This document shows positions 1-5,772 of a stretch of DNA of 5,772 nt, piece by piece. The notes beneath the pieces were generated by a model that saw nothing but the letters and a program-made list of their open reading frames with translations, had not been told where the DNA came from and ran no database searches. Numbering within the stretch: position 1 is the first letter of the stretch; each line of letters opens with the position of its first letter. The DNA is taken from NCBI GenBank assembly GCA_937874965.1, contig CALNCD010000130.1, positions 1-5,772 on the forward strand. Reading direction: 5' to 3'. This stretch comes from an uncultured Erysipelotrichaceae bacterium. GTDB lineage: Bacteria > Bacillota_I > Bacilli_A > Erysipelotrichales > Erysipelotrichaceae. The position numbers and the translations under genes are program-made.

Positions 1-1
1 G

Positions 2-1708
2 CCTTCAGTAGTAGCATTTAAAAACGGTGAAAAGATCGTCGGTGATGCTGCAAAGCGTCAGGTGGTCACGAATAAGGATTCCGTTATTTCCATCAAGCGT
101 TTGATGGGTACGGATGAGAAGGTGACTTTGGAGGACAAAAGCTATACCCCTCAAGAGATAAGTGCAATGATTCTTCAGTATTTGAAGGGTTATGCTGAGG
201 ATTATCTGGGTGAAAAAGTAACCAAGGCAGTCATAACTGTCCCTGCTTATTTCAATGATGCACAGCGTCAAGCAACAAAAGATGCAGGGCGTATTGCTGG
301 TTTGGAAGTCGAGCGGATTATCAACGAACCAACGGCTGCAGCGTTGGCCTTTGGATTGGACAAGACACATGTTGAACAAAAGGTCCTTGTCTTTGATTTA
401 GGCGGCGGAACATTCGATGTTTCTATCCTCGATTTGGCTGATGGAACATTTGAAGTATTGTCGACCTCTGGGGATAACCTTCTTGGCGGTGATGATTTTG
501 ATCACATCATTGTTGATTATTTGGTAGGTATCTTCAAAAAAGAGAATGGCATTGATCTATCAAACGACAAGATGGCAATGCAGCGTTTGAAGGAAGCAGC
601 TGAAAAGGCCAAGAAGGATCTTTCTTCGTTGGTAACGACTCAGATCAGCTTACCGTTTTTAAGTGCTGGTCCTAATGGTCCGTTGCACTTGGAAACCAAT
701 CTGACCCGTGCAAAGTTTGATGATATGACCAAGTCATTGGTTGAAAGAACTATCCAGCCGGTTCGTAATGCGTTGAAGGATGCAGGTCTAACAAAGAATG
801 ATATTCATCAAGTCTTGCTTGTCGGCGGATCAACCCGTATTCCTGCAGTTGTTGAAGCTGTCAAGAACGAATTGGGCAAGGAACCGAACAAATCAGTGAA
901 CCCGGATGAGGTTGTTGCATTAGGTGCAGCCATTCAGGGCGGCGTCATTTCAGGCGATGTCAAGGATGTCTTGCTGTTGGATGTTACTCCGCTTTCCTTA
1001 GGCATTGAAACCATGGGTGGTGTTATGACTGTTCTGATCCCGCGGAATACGACAATCCCGACATCGAAGTCACAGGTTTTCTCAACTGCTGCTGATAATC
1101 AGCCTGCTGTTGATATTCATGTCCTTCAGGGTGAACGGCCAATGGCTAGCGGAAATAAGAGCCTTGGAATGTTTAAATTAGATGGTATTGCTCCGGCACG
1201 CCGTGGCATGCCTCAGATTGAAGTTACCTTTGATATCGACGTAAATGGTATTGTTCATGTATCGGCGCTCGACAAGGGTACGAATAAGAAGCAGTCAATT
1301 ACAATTTCGAACAGTTCCGGTTTGAGTGATGAAGAAATTGATCGGATGGTTCGTGAAGCTGAGGAAAACAAGGCTGAAGATGAAAAATTGAAGGAAAGTG
1401 CTGAGCTTCGAAATAAAGCAGAGCAGCTTATTAATCAAATCGATCAGAGTCTGAATGCTGAAGGCGCAAATATCACCGATGAACAGAAAACGGAAATCAA
1501 TGCATTGCGTGATGAACTTCAGGCAGCTCTCGACAGCAATGATACTGAAACCTTGAAGACAAAGGTGGATGCCTTGGAGAAGGCTGCACAGAGTATGGCT
1601 GAAACGATGTATCAGCAGCAGGATGCCAGCAATAATGCGGCCAACGGCAGCAATGGTTCAGCAAATGATGATAATGTCGTTGATGCTGACTTTGAGGAAA
1701 AGAACTAG
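2..1708 (+). CDS. dnaK: Molecular chaperone DnaK (Hsp70), 5'-truncated by window edge
   Basis: ATP-dependent Hsp70 chaperone of the cytoplasm. It binds exposed hydrophobic segments and cycles with DnaJ and GrpE. The frame is open from base 2 (PSVVAFKNGEK...), which aligns to about residue 37 of Bacillus-type DnaK. Some 36 N-terminal residues, including the first phosphate loop, are therefore missing; 568 residues remain and the full length would be about 604. The GTG at 62 is an internal Val codon, not the start. Visible ATPase motifs are EPTAAALAFGLD (from about 326), the phosphate-2 motif VFDLGGGTFDVS (from 389) and LVGGSTRIPAV (about 818-850). The interdomain linker DVLLLDV starts at 965. 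The beta-sandwich substrate domain follows to about 1306, then the helical lid, then an Asn/Ser/Gly-rich tail ending in VVDADFEEKN, a common bacterial DnaK ending. The short loop after KRLMGTDEKV is the Gram-positive form. dnaJ follows after 25 nt, which suggests one operon. No frameshift or missing motif is visible in this part. Confidence 0.98.
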   Translation, partial: PSVVAFKNGEKIVGDAAKRQVVTNKDSVISIKRLMGTDEKVTLEDKSYTPQEISAMILQYLKGYAEDYLGEKVTKAVITVPAYFNDAQRQATKDAGRIAGLEVERIINEPTAAALAFGLDKTHVEQKVLVFDLGGGTFDVSILDLADGTFEVLSTSGDNLLGGDDFDHIIVDYLVGIFKKENGIDLSNDKMAMQRLKEAAEKAKKDLSSLVTTQISLPFLSAGPNGPLHLETNLTRAKFDDMTKSLVERTIQPVRNALKDAGLTKNDIHQVLLVGGSTRIPAVVEAVKNELGKEPNKSVNPDEVVALGAAIQGGVISGDVKDVLLLDVTPLSLGIETMGGVMTVLIPRNTTIPTSKSQVFSTAADNQPAVDIHVLQGERPMASGNKSLGMFKLDGIAPARRGMPQIEVTFDIDVNGIVHVSALDKGTNKKQSITISNSSGLSDEEIDRMVREAEENKAEDEKLKESAELRNKAEQLINQIDQSLNAEGANITDEQKTEINALRDELQAALDSNDTETLKTKVDALEKAAQSMAETMYQQQDASNNAANGSNGSANDDNVVDADFEEKN

Positions 1709-1722
1709 TTAGAGTGCTTTGC

Positions 1723-1727
1723 GGAGG
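1723..1727 (+). promoter_or_regulatory. Ribosome binding site that fixes the dnaJ start
   Basis: GGAGG lies 6 nt before the ATG at 1734. This supports ATG 1734 (MAEKRDYYDVLG) over the in-frame TTG at 1719, which would place the SD inside the coding region and has no SD of its own. The ATG at 1729 is out of frame and too close to the SD. Confidence 0.85.
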
Positions 1728-1733
1728 AATGAT

Positions 1734-2861
1734 ATGGCAGAAAAGCGTGATTATTATGATGTCCTTGGATTAAACAAGTCCGCCTCGGATGCGGAGATAA
1801 AAAAAGCGTATCGTTCGTTAGCAAAAAAATATCATCCGGATGTCAATAAGGAGTCTGGTGCCTCTGAGAAGTTCAAAGAAGTTCAGGAAGCCTATGAAGT
1901 CTTAAGTGATTCACAAAAACGTGCAACGTATGATCAGTATGGACATGCGGGGATGGATGGTGCTTCCGGGTTCGGGCAAGGCGGCTTTAGCAGTAGTAGC
2001 TTTGATTTTGGCGATATCAACGATCTATTCGGAAGTTTCTTCGGCAATGGATCGTCTCGCCAGCGTCAGAGGAGCGGTCCTGCACGCGGCGATGATCGTT
2101 TTATGGAAATGCGGATTAATTTCATGGATGCTGTTCGTGGTCGTGATGAATCCATTTCCATAACAGTGGATGAGCAATGTTCGCATTGTCATGGGTCAGG
2201 TGCTGAGAGTGCCAGTGATGTGACAACCTGTCCGAACTGTAATGGTACCGGTCAGGTTCAGACGCAGAGCCGGACACCATTTGGTGTCTTCCAATCTGCC
2301 AGTGTCTGTCCGGATTGCCATGGTACGGGTAAAAAAATCAAGAAGGCTTGTCATGTTTGCCACGGCAAAGGCTATGAAACCAAAAAAGTCACAGTCGATC
2401 TGAAAATTCCGGCTGGGATTCAGAGTGGTCAGCAGTTGCGGGTTTCGGGAAAAGGTGAGCGTGGTGAAAATGGCGGTCCGAATGGTGATCTGTTCATTGA
2501 AATCACAGTCTTGACTCATCCGACATTCAAACGAAGCGGCAATAATATCGATATCACGATTCCTATCTCTGTTTTAGATGCGACGCTTGGAACGAAGATT
2601 GATGTTCCGACCGTGGATGGCGATGTGAGTCTGACAATTCCTGCCGGTACTCAGCATGGAACACGTTTCCGGCTGAAGGGCAAGGGTGTTCCGGATTTAC
2701 GTTCGAAGAATCGCGGGGATGAATTTGTTGAAGTTCGTCTTGAAATTGACCAGAAGCTTTCTAAAAAAGAACGTGATCTTTATGAACAGTTGAAACAAGT
2801 TTCCAAGATTGATAAAAAAGAAGGTCCTTTCGAACGGTTTAAAAAGACATTTAAGATTTAG
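1734..2861 (+). CDS. dnaJ: Co-chaperone DnaJ (Hsp40, type I)
   Basis: Cytoplasmic J-protein that binds unfolded polypeptides, hands them to DnaK and stimulates its ATPase. It has 375 residues, the usual length for Bacillota DnaJ. The J domain is residues 1 to about 70, with the essential HPD at 34-36 in KKYHPDVNK. A Gly/Phe-rich region follows (about 73-106: GFGQGG, then DINDLFGSFFG). The zinc-binding domain has all four CxxCxGxG repeats, starting at C149, C166, C192 and C206; by family knowledge repeats 1 and 4 bind one Zn and repeats 2 and 3 the other. The C-terminal beta-sandwich substrate-binding domains run from about 215, with the dimerisation segment at the end. The start is set by GGAGG at 1723. 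It sits 25 nt after the dnaK stop, so it is probably cotranscribed. Translation ends at tandem stops, TAG then in-frame TGA (2862-2864). No defect is seen. Confidence 0.98.
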   Translation: MAEKRDYYDVLGLNKSASDAEIKKAYRSLAKKYHPDVNKESGASEKFKEVQEAYEVLSDSQKRATYDQYGHAGMDGASGFGQGGFSSSSFDFGDINDLFGSFFGNGSSRQRQRSGPARGDDRFMEMRINFMDAVRGRDESISITVDEQCSHCHGSGAESASDVTTCPNCNGTGQVQTQSRTPFGVFQSASVCPDCHGTGKKIKKACHVCHGKGYETKKVTVDLKIPAGIQSGQQLRVSGKGERGENGGPNGDLFIEITVLTHPTFKRSGNNIDITIPISVLDATLGTKIDVPTVDGDVSLTIPAGTQHGTRFRLKGKGVPDLRSKNRGDEFVEVRLEIDQKLSKKERDLYEQLKQVSKIDKKEGPFERFKKTFKI

Positions 2862-2882
2862 TGACATTTCGTCACTTTTCTT
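2860..2882 (+). terminator. Possible weak intrinsic terminator after dnaJ
   Basis: AGTGAC (2860-2865) and GTCACT (2871-2876) form a perfect 6-bp stem with a 5-nt loop, followed by TTTCTT. The stem is short and half A/T, and the T-run is broken by a C, so termination would be partial at best. It lies where the dnaK-dnaJ transcript would end before clpB, which has its own operator. The 5' arm starts within the dnaJ TAG and covers the in-frame TGA behind it. It could instead be an mRNA processing or stability hairpin, or chance. Confidence 0.45.
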
Positions 2883-2887
2883 AAACT
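2861..2887 (+). promoter_or_regulatory. Weak candidate promoter for clpB
   Basis: GTGACA (2861-2866, 5 of 6 to the sigma-A -35 consensus) and TAAACT (2882-2887, 4 of 6 to the -10 consensus) are separated by only 15 nt, shorter than the preferred 17. Transcription would start near 2894, the first base of the CIRCE element, a position that suits HrcA repression. An alternative, CTGACA (2886-2891) with TAGAGT (2910-2915), has an 18-nt spacer but would start transcription inside the SD, so it is less plausible. Neither pair is convincing. Confidence 0.2.
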
Positions 2888-2893
2888 GACAAT

Positions 2894-2920
2894 TTAGCAC
2901 TCGATACATTAGAGTGCTAG
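2894..2920 (+). promoter_or_regulatory. CIRCE operator (HrcA binding site) upstream of clpB
   Basis: TTAGCACTC (2894-2902), a 9-nt spacer, then GAGTGCTAG (2912-2920) matches the CIRCE consensus TTAGCACTC-N9-GAGTGCTAA at 17 of 18 positions. The only change is the last base, A to G. By family knowledge HrcA binds this inverted repeat and represses transcription until heat or misfolded protein titrates GroEL. The element ends 12 nt before the clpB ATG. No CtsR-type heptad direct repeat (GGTCAAA-like) is visible in the gap, so clpB appears to be under HrcA control here. No hrcA gene is in the window. Confidence 0.95.
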
Positions 2921-2924
2921 GAGG
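2919..2924 (+). promoter_or_regulatory. clpB ribosome binding site overlapping CIRCE
   Basis: AGGAGG is an ideal SD, 8 nt before the ATG at 2933. Its first two bases are the last two of the CIRCE right half-site. The single departure from CIRCE consensus, G at 2920, is a base the SD needs. This SD confirms ATG 2933 as the start. Confidence 0.9.
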
Positions 2925-2932
2925 TAAAAGAT

Positions 2933-5509
2933 ATGAACACAGATAAAATGACAGAAGCACTGCAGAAGGCGATCATGAATGCTTTGGTATTGGCTCAGCA
3001 GAATGGCTCACCTGAGCTGACGGCAGTGCATCTTCTGAAAGCAATTTTCGAAGAGGATACACTGGATGGTCTTCTGGAGAAACTTGGGATTGATAAGCAG
3101 CTGTTTTTGCAGTTGATTGATGATCATCTTCAGCGCGGTGCAAAATCAAGCGGGTCATCACAGCCTGCTTTATCGCGTGATCTTAATGAGGCATTGACGA
3201 ATGCGCAGAAGTGGGCGCAAAAGAATAACGACGAATATACGTCGGTTGCAGCTGCCTTTATAGGCATTCTGGAAACACGGAGTGCAATCTCAGTGGATAT
3301 CCAGGATAAATTCAATATTACCAGCAAGAAAGCAGCAACGATTGAGCTGAATCGCCGCAAAGGAATGACGATTAATTCACAGACAGGGGAAAACCAGATT
3401 GAAGCGTTAAAGAAATATGGACGCGATCTGGTTGCTGATGTCCGTGCGGGTAAGATTGATCCGGTGATTGGCCGTGATGATGAAATTCGCCGTGTTATTC
3501 AGATTCTCTCGCGGAAGACCAAGAACAATCCAGTTCTGATCGGTGAACCTGGTGTTGGGAAGACTGCCATTATCGAGGGATTGGCCTGGCGGATTATGCG
3601 GAATGATGTTCCGTTAAGCTTGATGGATAAGCAATTGATTGAGCTGGATATGGGTAGTCTGATCGCCGGTGCAAAGTACCGTGGCGAATTTGAAGAGCGG
3701 CTTAAGGCGGTCCTGAATGAAGTTAAGGCTGCGGAAGGCAACATTCTGCTGTTTATTGATGAAATTCATAATCTGGTCGGTGCCGGGAAAACAGAGGGAT
3801 CTATGGATGCAGCGAATCTGCTGAAACCGATGCTGGCTCGGGGCGAATTGCATTGTATCGGAGCAACGACGTTTAATGAATACCGTAAATATATTGAAAA
3901 GGATTCGGCATTGGAACGCCGTTTCCAAAAGGTAATGGTTGAAGAGCCGACAGTTGAAGATACGGTTTCTATTCTTAGAGGACTGAAGGATCGTTTCGAA
4001 TCTCATCATGGGGTCCGTATTCTGGATGAAGCGATTATCGCTGCAGCAACATTGTCAGACCGTTATATTACTGATCGTTATTTGCCGGATAAAGCCATTG
4101 ATTTGATTGATGAGGCCTGTGCTTCCATTCGTGTCGAAATGGATTCCATGCCGACAGAGTTGGATGAATTGACACGTCGGATTATGCAATTGGAAATTGA
4201 AGAGACGGCCTTGAAGAAAGAAACCGATGCGAAAACTGTTGAACGGCTGGATGAGATTCGTGAAGAACTTGAAAATCTTAAAGAAGAGAAGTCCGTTCTT
4301 TATGGTAAATGGGAAAAGGAAAAAAATGATCTGAGCACCGTAAAACTATATCGTGAACAGCTTGAAAAAGCTCGTCTTGATTTAGAGGATGCACAGAATC
4401 AGGCAAAATATGAAGATGCTGCTCGCCTGCAATACCAAACTATTCCGGATCTGGAGAAGAAGATTGAGTCTGCCAATCAGGTGGAAAAGAATGATTCGAT
4501 GATCAAGGAAATCGTTGATGAGCAGGAGATTGCCGGAGTTGTTGCGCGTTGGACCCATATCGATGTCTCCCGGTTGATGTCCACGGATCGTCAGAAGCTT
4601 CTGAGCCTTCGTCCTGCTCTCGCAACTCGTGTCATCGGACAGGATGAAGCAATCGATGCGGTGTCGCAAACCATTCTTCGCTCTAAAGCCCATATACAAG
4701 ATGAGAATCGTCCATTGGGATCCTTTCTCTTCCTTGGTCCGACAGGTGTGGGCAAGACGGAGATCGCAAAAGCACTGGCTCAACAACTCTTTGATGATGA
4801 AAGTCGGATTGTGAGGATCGACATGAGTGAGTATATGGAGAAGCACAGTGTATCCCGTTTAATCGGTGCTCCTCCAGGATATGTCGGTTATGATGAAGGT
4901 GGTCAGCTGACGGAGGCTGTTCGTCGTCACCCGTATTCAATTATCCTTTTGGATGAGGTTGAAAAGGCGCATCAGGATGTCTTCAATGTCCTTCTGCAGG
5001 TCCTTGATGATGGAAGGATCACGGATGGAAAAGGAGTTACGGTGGATTTCACCAATACGATTATTATCATGACTTCCAACCTGGGCAGCTCGTTTGCTTT
5101 TGAGGAAGATCAAGAACTTCGTAAACTGCATTATACCCAAGAAGTGAATAAATACTTCAAACCAGAATTCATCAATCGGATTGATGATATCGTTGTCTTC
5201 AACGCGCTCAGCAAACCGGTTCTGGAAAAGATAGTTGATAAGTTTATCAATGAGTTCAGTGTTCGTCTTGAGAAGAATGGTTTGCATCTGATTGTGAGTG
5301 ATGCTGCAAAGGCCAGAATTCTCAATGAAGGGTTTGATCCGGTCTTCGGCGCACGCCCGATTAAGCGGCATATCCAAAAGTTTATTGAAACAAAGGTAGC
5401 CCAGACAATGATTGAGAAAGGTATTGCTCAAGATGAGACAGTCTATGTTGATATTGAGGGGGACGATTATGTCGTTCATCTCGATTCAGCAATAAAGCAC
5501 CTGAATTAA
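2933..5509 (+). CDS. clpB: ATP-dependent disaggregase ClpB (Hsp100)
   Basis: Hexameric AAA+ unfoldase of the cytoplasm that extracts proteins from aggregates with DnaK-DnaJ-GrpE and threads them through a central pore. It has 858 residues, normal for ClpB. The N domain (about 1-145) has two Clp-N repeats. In NBD1, Walker A GEPGVGKT is at 204-211, pore-loop Tyr249 lies in KYRGEF, Walker B ends in D276-E277, and the arginine fingers are R329-R330. The coiled-coil middle domain spans about 406-525 and includes the LQY-IP-LEK motif with Tyr501, the counterpart of E. coli Tyr503 at the DnaK contact. In NBD2, Walker A GPTGVGKT is at 602-609, pore-loop Tyr650 lies in GYVGYDEGG, Walker B ends in D674-E675, arginine finger R749 lies in FINRID, and sensor-2 GARPIKR starts at 806. 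The long middle domain, and no visible ClpP-docking IGF/IGL-type loop in NBD2, favour ClpB over ClpC, ClpE or ClpA. It is expressed from its own CIRCE-controlled region and ends at a strong terminator. Confidence 0.98.
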   Translation: MNTDKMTEALQKAIMNALVLAQQNGSPELTAVHLLKAIFEEDTLDGLLEKLGIDKQLFLQLIDDHLQRGAKSSGSSQPALSRDLNEALTNAQKWAQKNNDEYTSVAAAFIGILETRSAISVDIQDKFNITSKKAATIELNRRKGMTINSQTGENQIEALKKYGRDLVADVRAGKIDPVIGRDDEIRRVIQILSRKTKNNPVLIGEPGVGKTAIIEGLAWRIMRNDVPLSLMDKQLIELDMGSLIAGAKYRGEFEERLKAVLNEVKAAEGNILLFIDEIHNLVGAGKTEGSMDAANLLKPMLARGELHCIGATTFNEYRKYIEKDSALERRFQKVMVEEPTVEDTVSILRGLKDRFESHHGVRILDEAIIAAATLSDRYITDRYLPDKAIDLIDEACASIRVEMDSMPTELDELTRRIMQLEIEETALKKETDAKTVERLDEIREELENLKEEKSVLYGKWEKEKNDLSTVKLYREQLEKARLDLEDAQNQAKYEDAARLQYQTIPDLEKKIESANQVEKNDSMIKEIVDEQEIAGVVARWTHIDVSRLMSTDRQKLLSLRPALATRVIGQDEAIDAVSQTILRSKAHIQDENRPLGSFLFLGPTGVGKTEIAKALAQQLFDDESRIVRIDMSEYMEKHSVSRLIGAPPGYVGYDEGGQLTEAVRRHPYSIILLDEVEKAHQDVFNVLLQVLDDGRITDGKGVTVDFTNTIIIMTSNLGSSFAFEEDQELRKLHYTQEVNKYFKPEFINRIDDIVVFNALSKPVLEKIVDKFINEFSVRLEKNGLHLIVSDAAKARILNEGFDPVFGARPIKRHIQKFIETKVAQTMIEKGIAQDETVYVDIEGDDYVVHLDSAIKHLN

Positions 5510-5510
5510 A

Positions 5511-5547
5511 GAAAAAGCAAATCCGTTATTTGGATTTGCCTTTTTTT
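5511..5547 (+). terminator. Bidirectional intrinsic terminator between clpB and a convergent gene
   Basis: GCAAATCC (5517-5524) pairs perfectly with GGATTTGC (5532-5539), an 8-bp stem that a G-U pair (5525 with 5531) can extend, leaving a 5-nt loop. A run of seven T follows on the + strand (5541-5547). On the - strand the hairpin is followed by TTTTTC (from A5512-A5516), so it can also end transcription from the right. It starts 2 nt after the clpB stop. The convergent gene's stop codon is in the loop and its last codons form one arm. Confidence 0.92.
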
Positions 5548-5771
5548 GACCATTTAGAAATCTTGAAATACTGAAACAGGGAATACAGACCGATAAGTAT
5601 CCCTCCGCCGGATAAGAGGTAAGCAGCGACGAGATTATAGAGGGTTGTCGGTGTACGAGTGATGATAGTGAAAACCAAGACACCGCCGATCAAAAGTCCG
5701 GCAATACCGCGGCTGACATAGGTTGAACGTTTGAATTCCATCATTTCATCGCTGTTCTCAAATTTATCTTT
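5526..5771 (-). CDS. Small putative membrane protein, 5' end outside the window
   Basis: I do not recognise this protein. The - strand frame stays open from the right edge to a TAA at 5526-5528, giving 81 visible residues (KDKFENSDEMMEFKRS...). Two hydrophobic stretches fit membrane helices: one from GIAGLLIGG to VFTII and one from LYNLVAAYLLSGGG to GLYSLF. The second is followed by a very basic tail (KISKWSKKGKSK). Positive charge before the first helix and after the second suggests both ends face the cytoplasm. ATG codons at 5742-5744 and 5739-5741 (MMEFK) could be starts, giving 72 or 71 residues, but no SD precedes them and the frame stays open upstream, so the start is probably beyond the window. 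It converges on clpB and shares its terminator, so it is a separate transcription unit. That it is a real gene is supported by the hydrophobic pattern and the fit of its stop to the terminator, not by homology. Confidence 0.7.
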   Translation of the reverse strand, partial: KDKFENSDEMMEFKRSTYVSRGIAGLLIGGVLVFTIITRTPTTLYNLVAAYLLSGGGILIGLYSLFQYFKISKWSKKGKSK

Positions 5772-5772
5772 T

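Noticed and set aside
62..64. GTG at 62 as the start of the first gene.
   Set aside because: The frame is open to the window edge and the preceding residues (PSVVAFKNGEKIVGDAAKRQ) are conserved DnaK sequence, so this is an internal Val.
1621..1665. Asn/Ser/Gly-rich repeat-like stretch near the DnaK C-terminus.
   Set aside because: Low-complexity flexible tails before the VVDADFEE ending are normal in bacterial DnaK; there is no exact nucleotide repeat or sign of insertion.
1709..1718. TTAGAGTGCT just after dnaK, identical to ten bases spanning the spacer end and right half of the clpB CIRCE (2909-2918).
   Set aside because: The expected left half-site 9 nt upstream (1694-1702) reads GAGGAAAAG, nothing like TTAGCACTC, and the site is inside an operon. 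Treated as a chance half-site.
1719..1733. TTG at 1719 as an upstream in-frame start for DnaJ (MRRNDMAEK...).
   Set aside because: The GGAGG that serves ATG 1734 would be inside this extension, and known DnaJ proteins begin at MA-KRDYY.
3365..3367. ATG at ClpB Met145, close to where E. coli ClpB has an internal start that makes an N-domain-less form.
   Set aside because: The purine-rich AAAGGA directly abuts the ATG with no spacing and there is no other SD upstream, so the sequence gives no real support for a second start.
4937..5479. Long open - strand frame of 180 codons opposite the clpB 3' part, and similar antisense frames at 4382-4846 and 3614-4009.
   Set aside because: They lie antisense to highly conserved ClpB domains, show no recognisable protein pattern, and are explained by clpB codon bias in the opposite frame.

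Overview
This window is a protein-quality-control locus from a Gram-positive-type bacterium, most likely Bacillota. It reads left to right as dnaK (5' end cut off by the window), dnaJ, and clpB, all on the + strand. The 3' end of an unrecognised small membrane-protein gene converges from the - strand. The Bacillota call rests on four observations. The DnaK ATPase domain is the short form, without the loop of roughly two dozen residues found in proteobacterial DnaK. There is an HrcA-type CIRCE operator. The Shine-Dalgarno sequences are strong (GGAGG types). Base composition is moderate. UGA is not read as Trp: Trp is encoded by TGG and no CDS has an internal TGA. A CIRCE element on clpB is reminiscent of Erysipelotrichia/mollicute relatives, but that placement is only a guess.

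Layout: bases 2-1708 hold dnaK from about residue 37 to its stop. A 25-nt gap with a clear SD leads to dnaJ (1734-2861), so the two form an operon; hrcA-grpE probably lies upstream but is not visible. Bases 2862-2932 are a compact regulatory gap. It holds a small hairpin with a T-run that starts inside the dnaJ stop codon (a possible weak terminator), a poor promoter candidate, and a near-perfect CIRCE. The last bases of the CIRCE are also the first bases of the clpB SD. clpB (2933-5509) is full length with both ATPase modules and the middle domain intact. A strong hairpin with T-runs on both sides (5511-5547) ends clpB and also serves the convergent gene, whose TAA lies in the hairpin loop.

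The genes work together. DnaJ delivers substrates to DnaK and stimulates its ATPase. DnaK recruits and activates ClpB through the ClpB middle domain, and ClpB threads aggregated proteins through its hexameric pore. The residues needed for each step in the visible part are present, so the locus appears to encode a functional disaggregation system. GrpE, the nucleotide exchange factor, is outside the window.

I found no mobile element, CRISPR array, RNA gene or evident novel system. The main points worth a second look are the CIRCE/SD overlap at clpB, the terminators that overlap stop codons, and the unidentified membrane protein at the right edge.
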